From NCBI RefSeq assembly GCF_005298175.1, contig NZ_SZYH01000001.1, positions 3,038,001 to 3,102,000 on the forward strand: DNA of 64,000 nucleotides, written 5' to 3'. The notes below the pieces were generated by a model. That model searched no databases. It saw only the letters and a program-made list of their open reading frames with translations, and had not been told where the DNA came from. Positions within the stretch are counted from its first letter, which is position 1. Each line of letters opens with the position of its first letter. The position numbers and the translations under genes were made by a program. The DNA is from Marinobacter panjinensis. Its GTDB lineage: Bacteria > Pseudomonadota > Gammaproteobacteria > Pseudomonadales > Oleiphilaceae. Below, in pieces: positions 53,652 to 61,844 of the stretch.

Positions 53652-55068
53652 CCCTGTGGATTTGCCGGGCCGGCTGGGCCGGAAGCCAGATGCTGACACA
53701 GAGTCCACTCTGACCGTCGGTCCGGTCGCTGAGGGTCAATTGGCCACCATGGAGTTCGGCGATGCGGCGTGCGATGGCGAGGCCAAGCCCGGCACCGCCG
53801 CCCCGTCGCTGGTCAAGCCTTACGAAACGGCTGAGCGCCCGCTCGCGCTCTTTTGCAGGAATGCCCGGGCCCTGGTCGCACACGGTTATGAGGTAGCCGT
53901 CACCGGCGGGCACCAGGCGGGTGGTAATGGCAGTGTGCTCCGGGCTGTACTGAATGGCGTTGGCGAGCAGGGAGCGCATCAGTGTGTTGATCAGGGCACT
54001 GTGGCAGCAGGTCAGGGCCTTGCCGGCTTCGTCTTCGAGTATTGGGTCGATGTCCTTTTTCAGGGCCAGCGGCGCGACGTCTGCAATGCTCTGTTCCAGA
54101 ATCACCGAGAGGTTATGGTAGCCCGGGCGGAAGTCGGTACCGGCATCGACCCGATTGAGCAGCAGCATTTGCTCAACCAGATGCACCATGCGGTCGACGG
54201 ACTGGATCAGGTCCCGGAATTGTTCCGGATCCTTCTCACAGATCTTCTCGAGGTTCAGACGCAGCGCCGTCAATGGTGTTCGCAGTTCGTGGGCGGCATC
54301 GGCAGAGAACCGGCGTTCCCGCTCAAGAGCCTGGTTCAGACGCTTGAGCAGGCTGTTCACCGCCTGCACCAGCCCCGCCACCTCCTTGGGTGCCTGCCGG
54401 TCGTCGAGGGGATGGATGTTTTCCGCGGCCATGTGGCGGATGGGGCGCTCCAGTCTCCGCAGGGGGCGGAATCCCAGTTGGATGGCGGCACTGGCGGCAA
54501 TCAGCAGCAGCGGCAGTGCCAGTAACAGAGGTAGTACATTGCCAAGAGCCAGTTCCTGACTCAGCTCCTCACGGATGTCTTCACGCTGGGCGGTACGGAT
54601 CCAGAAGCCGGTGGCCGGGTCCTGGAGCGTGAAAACCCGCCAGCGGTGCCCGCTGGACTCGGCCCAGGAGTAGCCCGGAACCAGTCCCTCGGCATCATCG
54701 GCCTTGAGGGTGTCCAGCAGCGGTTCGCGATCAGGTGTCCAGACCTCAAAGGCCAGTTTTTTTTCATATTTGTGCCCGGTTCCGTCCGGCAGGATTTCAT
54801 CATCGTCGGCCTCGAAATCGATGTCCATATCGTCGGAGCGCGGCAGTGCCAGTGTTTCACTGAGGGTTTGCGGTAACTGTTCCAGCGACTGGGTATCAGC
54901 CAGGTGGCGAACCAGGCCCTGGACGATCCGTGTGCTCTGGGCCAGTTCGGCATCGAACAGCTCTTCCAGCTCATGGTTGCTCTCGATGTAACTCCAGGCG
55001 GCGGCGATGAGCGCAACCAGCAGAACCGTTGAGGTCACCAGCAGTGTCAGGGTGCGGGTCAGGGACAC
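53647..55068 (-). CDS. PmrB/QseC-like sensor histidine kinase
   Basis: A 473-residue kinase. Membrane helices at about residues 5-25 and 170-190 enclose a periplasmic region containing a striking acidic run (DDMDIDFEADDDE near residues 80-92). The HAMP region follows, then the H-box FSADAAHELRTPLTALRL, N-box SLLANAIQYSPEH, DQGPGIP and GLGLAIARRI. Acidic periplasmic motifs in PmrB-like kinases bind Fe3+ or other cations, so a cation or cationic-peptide signal is plausible. The GTG start (55068) overlaps the end of the response regulator gene. PmrA-like boxes nearby support the name. Confidence 0.9.
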   Translation of the reverse strand: MSLTRTLTLLVTSTVLLVALIAAAWSYIESNHELEELFDAELAQSTRIVQGLVRHLADTQSLEQLPQTLSETLALPRSDDMDIDFEADDDEILPDGTGHKYEKKLAFEVWTPDREPLLDTLKADDAEGLVPGYSWAESSGHRWRVFTLQDPATGFWIRTAQREDIREELSQELALGNVLPLLLALPLLLIAASAAIQLGFRPLRRLERPIRHMAAENIHPLDDRQAPKEVAGLVQAVNSLLKRLNQALERERRFSADAAHELRTPLTALRLNLEKICEKDPEQFRDLIQSVDRMVHLVEQMLLLNRVDAGTDFRPGYHNLSVILEQSIADVAPLALKKDIDPILEDEAGKALTCCHSALINTLMRSLLANAIQYSPEHTAITTRLVPAGDGYLITVCDQGPGIPAKERERALSRFVRLDQRRGGGAGLGLAIARRIAELHGGQLTLSDRTDGQSGLCVSIWLPAQPARQIHRA

Positions 55069-55745
55069 TCCGGCACCCCGGCTGCAGCCTGGCTGTCGAG
55101 CAGGTAGCCCACGCCACGAATGGTACGGATGGAAGCCTTGCCAACCCGGCGACGCAGGTGATGGATATGCACTTCAAGGGCATTGCTTTCAGCGCCCTGA
55201 TCCCAGCCGTACAGCTGTTCTTCGAGGCGCCTGCGGGTGGCAACCTGGTCGGGATGGCGCATCAGGTAGTAAAGAATCTGGAACTCACTTCGGGGCAGTG
55301 TGATGGTCTCGTCGCCCTTGATGAGCTGACCGGAGTCCGGGTTAAGTACCAGCTGTCCCACCGTCAGGCCCTGTTGAGGCAAAGAGTTGCCCCGGCGCGT
55401 GATCGCCCTGATCCGGGCCTTGAGCTCGGCCATGGCAAAGGGTTTGGTCAGATAGTCGTCTGCACCGGCATCAAGCCCGTTGAGCTTTTCATCGAGATCC
55501 GCCCGGGCGGTAAGAATGATCACCGGTGTCTGGATGCCCTGTTTCCGGGCACCCTTCAGAATATCGAGCCCGTCCACTCGTGGCAGTGTGAGATCCAGAA
55601 TGGCCAGATCAAAATGTTCATTGATGAGGGCGTTCATGGCCTGCTGGCCATCGTCCAGCCAGTCAACTGTGTTCTGGTCGTCGCGCAGCATGCCCAGCAT
55701 GGTGTTGGCCAGGTGGTGGTCATCTTCTACGAGCAATATCCGCAT
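55059..55745 (-). CDS. PmrA/QseB-like response regulator
   Basis: A 228-residue OmpR-family regulator. Acidic residues Glu7-Asp8-Asp9, phosphoacceptor Asp51 in LDLTLPRVDG and YLTKPFAMAEL make up the receiver. The winged helix carries LYGWDQGAESNALEVHIHHLRRRVG, typical of the PmrA/QseB branch. ATG 55745 begins MRILLVEDDHH; the frame opens ten codons earlier. Three YTTAAK-N5-YTTAAK sites near the locus are its likely binding sites, predicting autoregulation and control of both flanking operons. Confidence 0.92.
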   Translation of the reverse strand: MRILLVEDDHHLANTMLGMLRDDQNTVDWLDDGQQAMNALINEHFDLAILDLTLPRVDGLDILKGARKQGIQTPVIILTARADLDEKLNGLDAGADDYLTKPFAMAELKARIRAITRRGNSLPQQGLTVGQLVLNPDSGQLIKGDETITLPRSEFQILYYLMRHPDQVATRRRLEEQLYGWDQGAESNALEVHIHHLRRRVGKASIRTIRGVGYLLDSQAAAGVPECP

Positions 55746-55789
55746 GGCGGGTCCTGTTACCGGTCTGGAAACCATTCTGGCACAGAAAT

Positions 55790-55806
55790 CTTAAGGCCAG
55801 CTTAAG
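55790..55806. promoter_or_regulatory. PmrA-box-like site 1 in divergent promoter
   Basis: CTTAAG-N5-CTTAAG, a perfect match to YTTAAK-N5-YTTAAK on both strands. It starts 45 bp upstream of the response regulator ATG. Confidence 0.8.
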
Positions 55807-55822
55807 AAAAATCCCGGATTCT

Positions 55823-55839
55823 CTTAAGCCCTGATTAAG
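55823..55839. promoter_or_regulatory. PmrA-box-like site 2 in divergent promoter
   Basis: CTTAAG-N5-ATTAAG; on the minus strand it reads CTTAAT-N5-CTTAAG, again fitting the consensus and matching the half-sites at 53635. It lies 45 bp upstream of the hemolysin-family ATG. Confidence 0.78.
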
Positions 55840-55883
55840 GCTGCCACCCTAATCTGGTCCCTGTAGCCAAAGGGAGGCCCTAT

Positions 55884-56594
55884 ATGACAGACCCGCTGAT
55901 GATGTCGACCTGTTGTCCCCCGGACTCCGGGGACGTGGTTCCGGTCATCCGTTGTGCCGGTCGATGGTTTTGCCGGATCCATCCTGATACCGCAATGGCA
56001 GATACGGTTGTGGGATTCATTCGCCGGCGGTTTCTGCATGCCTACGGCGCCGAGCCTTCGTTGCGTATTCCGGCCTTGCTGGCGCTGACGACCGCACAGG
56101 GAACGTTGTTGGCGGCGGTTGGCGTGCGCAATGCAGCGCAGGAAAGACTGTTTCTCGAGGATTACCTGTCGGTACCAATCGAGTCGGTGATGCCGGTAAC
56201 CGGCATTGAACGCTCCAGGATTGCAGAGATTGCTCACCTGGCCGGTGTCGAAGCCGGTGTCAGCCGTTATCTGTTTGCTTCCCTGTCAGTCTGGTTGAAC
56301 GGTGCCGGCTATGACTGGGTGGTGTGCACCGGCACCGATCAGTTGCGTAACAGTTTTCACCGGCTCGGTATTGCCACGGAAGTCCTGGCAGATGCCGACC
56401 GGGCACACCTGCCTGATAGCGGCGCTGGCTGGGGGCGATATTACGACCACCATCCGGTGGTAATGGCGATTCGCGTGGCCGATGGCGTGTCCGCGTTGCG
56501 CAGCGCCGGCTTGCTGAAACTGGTCCAGCCGGTAGCGCAGAACAACGGTGAAGGAAAATCGATGTTGGGAGGTTCCTATGGCCGCACTGCCTGA
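55884..56594 (+). CDS. Thermostable-hemolysin-family protein (GNAT-like)
   Basis: A 236-residue protein of the thermostable hemolysin family: FIRRRFLHAYGAEPSLRIPA, AAVGVRNAAQERLFLEDYL, the ISRI-like RSRIAEIAHLAG, and WVVCTGTDQLRNSFHRLGI ending WGRYYDHHPVV. No signal peptide is visible, so a secreted toxin role is doubtful. The layout is reminiscent of GNAT or autoinducer-synthase acyltransferases. It is the first gene of a four-gene operon with a fatty-acyl ligase, a diiron domain and an SDR, pointing to a biosynthetic role. GGGAGG precedes ATG 55884. Its end overlaps the next gene by 17 bp. Confidence 0.8.
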   Translation: MTDPLMMSTCCPPDSGDVVPVIRCAGRWFCRIHPDTAMADTVVGFIRRRFLHAYGAEPSLRIPALLALTTAQGTLLAAVGVRNAAQERLFLEDYLSVPIESVMPVTGIERSRIAEIAHLAGVEAGVSRYLFASLSVWLNGAGYDWVVCTGTDQLRNSFHRLGIATEVLADADRAHLPDSGAGWGRYYDHHPVVMAIRVADGVSALRSAGLLKLVQPVAQNNGEGKSMLGGSYGRTA

Positions 56595-58764
56595 ACTGCT
56601 GTGGCGCCAGGCGGGTATTCTCCCCTCTCGCGTTGCTTTGCAGGGGCCGGATTCGGCCTTCAGTTATGCCCAGATGATGCAGGCGGCGAATGCCCTGGCC
56701 GATCAGTTGAAACGGTCGGGTGTTCGGCGTGCGGGGCTTTGCGGCGACAACTCTGTGGCCTGGGTTCTTGCGGATCTGGCGTGCCTGCTGGCAGGAGTGG
56801 TTTGTGTGCCGATGCCCGTGTTTTTCTCCCACTCCCAGACGTCACACCTGATTGAAAGAGCAGGTCTGGACTGTCTGCTGTCTGTGGAAGCCATTACAGG
56901 TGCAGAACACCTTGGGCATGGCATCTGGATACGACACTTGCCGGTGTCAGCAGCCGGGGCGAGGATGCCGCGAGAAACCGCAAAAATCACCTTTACGTCA
57001 GGCAGTACCGGCACGCCGAAGGGTGTCTGCCTGTCTGTCGAGCAGATGACAGCGACCACCCTGGCCCTGAAGGAGCGGTTGGGTGGTGTTGAGCTTGAAC
57101 AGCACCTCTGCATCCTGCCGATGGCCACCCTGCTGGAAAACATCGCCGGTATTTATCTGCCGTTGCTTATGGGCGGTACCGTCAACATTGCTCCTCTGCA
57201 GAGTCTTGGCATGACCGGCAGCAGCGGTCTGGATCCTGGCCGCCTGGTGCAGGGGATCAACCAGAGCGAACCGCATTCACTGATTCTGGTGCCGGAACTG
57301 GCCATGGCACTGGTGACGGCGGTGGAACAGGGGCAGCTGGACAGCCGGTCGTTCCGGTTTCTGGCGGTTGGCGGAGGCCGGGTGTCGTCCGGGTTGCTGG
57401 CCCGTGGCCACGCCGCAGGTTTGCCACTCTACGAGGGTTACGGCTTGTCTGAATGTTGCTCCGTCGTCGCGCTCAATGTTCCCGGAGCCGAGCACGAGGG
57501 CACCGCAGGCGAACCCCTGTGCCACGTCGAGGTGAGGGTGGATGACCGCAGGCATATCCTGATTCGGGGCAACACCCACCTTGGCTACCTGGGCGAGGAG
57601 CCTGATGATCATGAATGGCTGGATACCGGGGATCTGGGCGCCGTGGATACGGCCGGTTTCCTGTCGGTGAATGGCCGCGCCAAGAACCTGCTGATCACCA
57701 GCTTTGGTCGGAATATCAGCCCCGAATGGCTGGAAAGCGAACTGATTCAGGCCCTGGGAGCTCATCAGGCCGTGGTGTTCGGGGACGGTGATCCCAACCC
57801 CAGTGCACTGGTGGTTATCCGGGATGGTCGTTCGCCGGAGCAGTTGCGCGGGGCTTTGGCCACACTCAATGGCGGACTGCCCGATTATGCCCGGCTGGAG
57901 GCGGTGTATATCCGTCGTCAGCTACTGACCCGGGCGCAGGGCCATTTGACCGCAAACGGTCGGCCAGTGCGCCATCAGCTTCAGGCCGACTTGCCACGAT
58001 TGTTGGCGGGTGCCTTGCCGGTTTTCATGAATCTTTCTGTTGACCAGTCAACCTTTTCAACCCAGCCAGGAGACACTGATATGGCATTTTTCGACCGTCT
58101 GCAATCCGAGACTGCGCAAGCCCGAGCCCATGTAACCGGAGCCCCCGTTGTTGAAGCTATCCGTGAAGGGCGCTTTGACATCAAGGGCTATACCTGGTTT
58201 CTGACCCAGGCCTATCATCACGTAAAACACACCGTTCCGCTGATGATGGCTTGCGGTGGTCAGCTTCCGGAGCGGCTGGAATTCGTACGCAAGGCCCTTG
58301 TGGAGTACATCGAGGAAGAGTACGGCCACCACGAATGGATACTGAATGACCTGGAGGCCTGTGGCGAGGATAAGGGCGCCATCCGCCATGGTAATCCGGA
58401 TTCCTCCATTGAACTGATGGTGGCCTACCTGTACGACCGTATCCAGCGCGGCAACCCTGCGGCTTTTTTCGGCATGGTGCAGGTCCTGGAAGGCACGTCC
58501 ATCGAGCTGGCTACGCCGCTGGGTGAAGCCATCCAGAAACAGCTGGGGCTGCCTGACGAGGCCTTCAGTTATCTGTACTCCCATGGTGCCCTGGACCAGG
58601 AGCATTTCGAGTTCTTCCGCAAACTGATGAATGAGATCACTGATGCGGATGACCAGCGGGCGATCATCGAAGCCGCTCGTATGGTGTATCGCCTCTACGG
58701 TGACATGCTTCACAGCATCCCGCTGCCGGCCAACCGTAAGGAGCAGCGCCATGAGGCTGCATGA
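56578..58764 (+). CDS. Acyl-CoA/AMP ligase fused to heme-oxygenase-like diiron domain
   Basis: A 728-residue fusion. Residues 1-490 form an AMP-forming ligase with FTSGSTGTPKGVCLS, YEGYGLSECCSV, WLDTGDLGAVDTAGFLSVNGR and a C-terminal Lys in LLITSFGRNISPEW-type context. Residues 502-728 form a heme-oxygenase-like oxidase domain with likely metal ligands in YIEEEYGHHEW, QVLEGTSIE and SHGALDQEHFEFF, as in UndA-type enzymes. ATG 56578 follows GGGAGG. Inside the linker, ATG 58081 has its own AGGAG at 58068-58072, so the C-terminal part may also be made separately. It could activate a fatty acid and then oxidise it. Confidence 0.82.
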   Translation: MAALPELLWRQAGILPSRVALQGPDSAFSYAQMMQAANALADQLKRSGVRRAGLCGDNSVAWVLADLACLLAGVVCVPMPVFFSHSQTSHLIERAGLDCLLSVEAITGAEHLGHGIWIRHLPVSAAGARMPRETAKITFTSGSTGTPKGVCLSVEQMTATTLALKERLGGVELEQHLCILPMATLLENIAGIYLPLLMGGTVNIAPLQSLGMTGSSGLDPGRLVQGINQSEPHSLILVPELAMALVTAVEQGQLDSRSFRFLAVGGGRVSSGLLARGHAAGLPLYEGYGLSECCSVVALNVPGAEHEGTAGEPLCHVEVRVDDRRHILIRGNTHLGYLGEEPDDHEWLDTGDLGAVDTAGFLSVNGRAKNLLITSFGRNISPEWLESELIQALGAHQAVVFGDGDPNPSALVVIRDGRSPEQLRGALATLNGGLPDYARLEAVYIRRQLLTRAQGHLTANGRPVRHQLQADLPRLLAGALPVFMNLSVDQSTFSTQPGDTDMAFFDRLQSETAQARAHVTGAPVVEAIREGRFDIKGYTWFLTQAYHHVKHTVPLMMACGGQLPERLEFVRKALVEYIEEEYGHHEWILNDLEACGEDKGAIRHGNPDSSIELMVAYLYDRIQRGNPAAFFGMVQVLEGTSIELATPLGEAIQKQLGLPDEAFSYLYSHGALDQEHFEFFRKLMNEITDADDQRAIIEAARMVYRLYGDMLHSIPLPANRKEQRHEAA

Positions 58765-59533
58765 CCGGGTATTCCTGTTGCTGGGAGGAACCGGCGGTAT
58801 CGGCAAGGCATTGGTGGATCCGTTGGTAAGATCGGGAGCCCGGGTCATCGTGGCATCCCGGCATCCGGAGAATCTCGGGCACCGGGAGGGGGTGTCCGTG
58901 GTGCATCTGGATCTTGCCGCCGGCGATCTCGATCAGCAGTTGGTGCGGCTGAGCGAGGCCTATCCGGATATCGACGGGGTGATCCACTGTGCCGGCCAGA
59001 ATCGGTTTGCCGGGCTCGCTGCTATGGAAGTCAGCGAACTGGATGCCCAGCTCACTGTAAATCTTCGCTCTGCCATGCTGGTAGCGAGGCACTTCGTGCC
59101 CCGGTTCAATAAGGCCGGCAGCGGTGCCCTGGTATTTGTAGGGTCTACTTTCGGCAGCATCGGTTTTCCTGGCTATACCGCCTACTGCGCCACCAAGTTC
59201 GGTTTGCGCGGGTTTACCGAGGCGCTGCGTCGGGAGCTGGCGGATACCGCCGTTCAGGTGGTTTACGTGGCACCCAGAGCCACCGCCACCGAAATGAACC
59301 CCGAAGAGGTGAATGAGCTGAATCGCGCCCTCGGAAACAGCGTCGATACACCGGAGACGGTGGCATCGCAGATTCTGGAAGCCATGAAGCATGATGACCG
59401 ACGCCGGTTCCTTGGCTGGCCGGAGAAACTCTTCGTGGTCATCAACGGAGTACTCCCGCGTATCGTCGACAAAGCCATACTCAAGCAACTGCCGATCATC
59501 CGGCGTTTTCTCAATTCAGGAGTACTGTCATGA
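58751..59533 (+). CDS. Short-chain dehydrogenase/reductase
   Basis: A 260-residue SDR. The cofactor motif LLGGTGGIGKALVDPLVRSG opens the protein. Catalytic Ser is in FVGSTFGSIGF and the YxxxK pair is in YTAYCATKFGLRG. It resembles acyl or sterol reductases of the classical SDR type. ATG 58751 follows AAGGAG and overlaps the previous gene by 14 bp; the upstream extension is a shadow. In this operon it would reduce or oxidise a carbonyl formed by the ligase-diiron enzyme. Confidence 0.9.
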   Translation: MRLHDRVFLLLGGTGGIGKALVDPLVRSGARVIVASRHPENLGHREGVSVVHLDLAAGDLDQQLVRLSEAYPDIDGVIHCAGQNRFAGLAAMEVSELDAQLTVNLRSAMLVARHFVPRFNKAGSGALVFVGSTFGSIGFPGYTAYCATKFGLRGFTEALRRELADTAVQVVYVAPRATATEMNPEEVNELNRALGNSVDTPETVASQILEAMKHDDRRRFLGWPEKLFVVINGVLPRIVDKAILKQLPIIRRFLNSGVLS

Positions 59534-60150
59534 AGTGGATCGTTCTGATGATGGCCTGGGTGGTTGCCATGCCTCTCTGGGCCGCGGATCTGGAGACTGA
59601 GCTGGCGGCCATTCAGCACCGCTGGGCGGAAATTCAGTATCAGCTGCCGGAAGACCAGCAGGAGAAGGCGTTCAAAGACCTTGTGACTGACGTTGAAGGA
59701 TTTGTGGCGCAATACCCTGATCGCGCTGAACCGCTGATCTGGCAGGGCATTGTGCTGAGCACCTATGCTGGCGCCAAAGGCGGGTTGGGAGCCCTGGGGC
59801 TGGTCAAGGATGCCCGTCAAGCTCTGGAAGCGGCGCTGGCGATAGATGAGAGTGCGCTCGACGGCTCGGCCTACACCTCCCTCGGCAGTCTTTATTACCA
59901 GGTGCCAGGGTGGCCATTGTCGTTCGGAGATGACGAACAGGCGGAGAAATACCTGCAGAAGGCCCTGGCTATCAACCCCGACGGCATCGACCCCAATTAC
60001 TTTTTCGGTGATTTCCTGCTTGAACAGGGCAAGAAATCCAGGGCAAAGGTTTATCTGAGCAATGCGCTCAGGGCCTCACCCCGGCCGGGCCGGGAAATCG
60101 CGGATGCAGGCCGGAGGGAGGAGATAGCCGAACGGCTCGGGAAGCTTTGA
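59530..60150 (+). CDS. Secreted TPR-like protein
   Basis: A 206-residue protein with a signal peptide (MKWIVLMMAWVVAMPLWA). TPR-like repeats follow (for example EPLIWQGIVLSTYAGA, ALEAALAIDESALDGSAYTSLG, AEKYLQKALAINPDGIDPNYFFG). It overlaps the SDR stop by 4 bp, so it belongs to the operon. TPR proteins scaffold protein-protein contacts. A periplasmic or envelope partner for the pathway product or its export is possible. Confidence 0.8.
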   Translation: MKWIVLMMAWVVAMPLWAADLETELAAIQHRWAEIQYQLPEDQQEKAFKDLVTDVEGFVAQYPDRAEPLIWQGIVLSTYAGAKGGLGALGLVKDARQALEAALAIDESALDGSAYTSLGSLYYQVPGWPLSFGDDEQAEKYLQKALAINPDGIDPNYFFGDFLLEQGKKSRAKVYLSNALRASPRPGREIADAGRREEIAERLGKL

Positions 60151-60252
60151 TCCTGACCGGTTGTTACAGCTCGCAGCTACTGTCACCTTGCTCTACACTC
60201 CATTAACAGGAGGGCAGATCAGGCCCTCCGCATCCGGAGTTACTGAGCGTCT

Positions 60253-61767
60253 ATGCCGCAATTTGATGACGACTGGCCGGGAAACCTCCGGTCGACGGAA
60301 CTGTTTCCTAAGCTGGCGTCGGGAGTGCCCGGGGTTTTGTTCATCTATGAGCGCAGTGCTGACGGGCACCACCAGCGGTATCCCTTTGTCAGCGAGCGGG
60401 TGCGGGAGCTGTTCGGGATAGATCCCGCGGATCTGCAGAAGGATGGCGAAAGGGTATTCTCTGTTATCCACCCGCAGGATGTAGCCGGCGTGGCCGCCAG
60501 TATTGCTGAATCTGCCAGCAAGCTCACGCCGTGGCAGCATCAGGCCAGGATGCGCCTGGCCAGCGGAGACTACCATTGGTTCGAATCCGATTCGATTCCC
60601 GAGCTCCAGGCGGATGGCAGCATACTCTGGTTCGGCCAGTTCAATGACATCCAGCCGTTCAAGGATCTCGAGTTCTCCCTGCGGGAGAGCGAGGCCGAGT
60701 TCGCTTTTCAGGCGGGCTTCCAGAAACTGATCGCACGATTGTCCACGGATTTTATTACCCGAGGGTTTGGCAATATTGACGAGAGCATCAATCAGGTGCT
60801 GGAGGCTATCGGCGAGTTTTTTGGCGTAGACCGGGCGTACCTGTACCGTTTCTCAGAACAGCGCTCCGAAATGACCAACACCCATGAATGGTGTCGAAAT
60901 GGCGTTGAGCCGCTGATCGGCTCCCAGCAGCAGGTGCAGATAGATACCTTCGCCTGGTGGCATGGCCAGATCGACCGGATGATCTGGGAAAACGGGGTCG
61001 TGTTTATCGAGGATGTGGATGCATTACCCGTGGAAGCCGCCCCGGAAAAAGCCCTGCTGACGGAACAGGGGGTCAGCTCCATGTTTTGTGTTCCGGTGCG
61101 GACCCGGGGGGTGGTGTCCGGTTTTTTTGGCGTGGATTCTCTTAGCCAGAGGGTCTGGCGCATTGATCAGGCCGACCTGTTGATCATTGTCTCCGGGCTG
61201 CTGTCTGGCGCCCTGGAACGTCACCGGCTGGAGGAGGAACTACTGAACCAGTCGATAAGGGACCCGTTGACCGGGCTTCACAATCGTCGCTATCTCTACC
61301 CCCGCCTGGATGAAATGATTGCCCTCTGGAATCGCGAGGGGCAGCCATTCGTACTGGCGCTGTTTGATATTGACCACTTCAAAGTGGTCAATGACACCCT
61401 CGGCCACCTGGCTGGCGACTACGTGCTCAGAGAGTTCACCGGTATTCTGCTTGCGCATACCCGTGCCACGGATGTGGTTGTCCGCTTTGGTGGCGAGGAG
61501 TTTGTCGTCGTTTTTTCTGCCACCGACGGTCAAGCTGCCGGGGCACTGGTGAACCGGATTATTTCCAGGGTCCGGGTGTACGACTTTGTCTTTGAAGGAC
61601 AGAACATTTCCCTGACCGTAAGCGCTGGAGTTGCAGCTGTCGGCGATAATGGTGCTGCCGACCCGACATCGGAAACGCTGATAGGCGAAGCAGATAACCG
61701 GCTCTATCTTGCCAAAGAAGCGGGGCGTGATTGCTTCGCCAATGCATCAGGGCCATCGCGGCTATAA
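60253..61767 (+). CDS. PAS-GAF-GGDEF diguanylate cyclase
   Basis: A 504-residue signalling protein. An N-terminal PAS region (about 20-135; FVSERVRELFGI, FSVIHPQDVAGVAA) is followed by a GAF domain (about 155-325; FFGVDRAYLYRFSEQRSEM) and a GGDEF domain. The active motif is RFGGEEF and the I-site RATD lies five residues before it. It should synthesise c-di-GMP in response to ligands at its PAS and GAF domains. No membrane segment is present. It follows the biosynthetic operon after about 100 bp and may be separately transcribed. Confidence 0.92.
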   Translation: MPQFDDDWPGNLRSTELFPKLASGVPGVLFIYERSADGHHQRYPFVSERVRELFGIDPADLQKDGERVFSVIHPQDVAGVAASIAESASKLTPWQHQARMRLASGDYHWFESDSIPELQADGSILWFGQFNDIQPFKDLEFSLRESEAEFAFQAGFQKLIARLSTDFITRGFGNIDESINQVLEAIGEFFGVDRAYLYRFSEQRSEMTNTHEWCRNGVEPLIGSQQQVQIDTFAWWHGQIDRMIWENGVVFIEDVDALPVEAAPEKALLTEQGVSSMFCVPVRTRGVVSGFFGVDSLSQRVWRIDQADLLIIVSGLLSGALERHRLEEELLNQSIRDPLTGLHNRRYLYPRLDEMIALWNREGQPFVLALFDIDHFKVVNDTLGHLAGDYVLREFTGILLAHTRATDVVVRFGGEEFVVVFSATDGQAAGALVNRIISRVRVYDFVFEGQNISLTVSAGVAAVGDNGAADPTSETLIGEADNRLYLAKEAGRDCFANASGPSRL

Positions 61768-61790
61768 CAAAAGATCATTTCCCTCTATAT

Positions 61791-61823
61791 TTCATTTTAG
61801 TATATGCTTAGAACTAAATATGA
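61791..61823. promoter_or_regulatory. Palindromic operator candidate before the metallo-hydrolase gene
   Basis: TTCATTTTAGT (61791-61801) and the near-complement ACTAAATATGAA (61813-61824 region) form an imperfect AT-rich inverted repeat around TATATGCTTAGA. It lies 21-54 bp upstream of ATG 61845. ArsR-type BigR regulators use such sites at persulfide-dioxygenase genes, but no such regulator is in the window. Confidence 0.45.
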
Positions 61824-61844
61824 ATGACCCGGGAGATGAGTACT

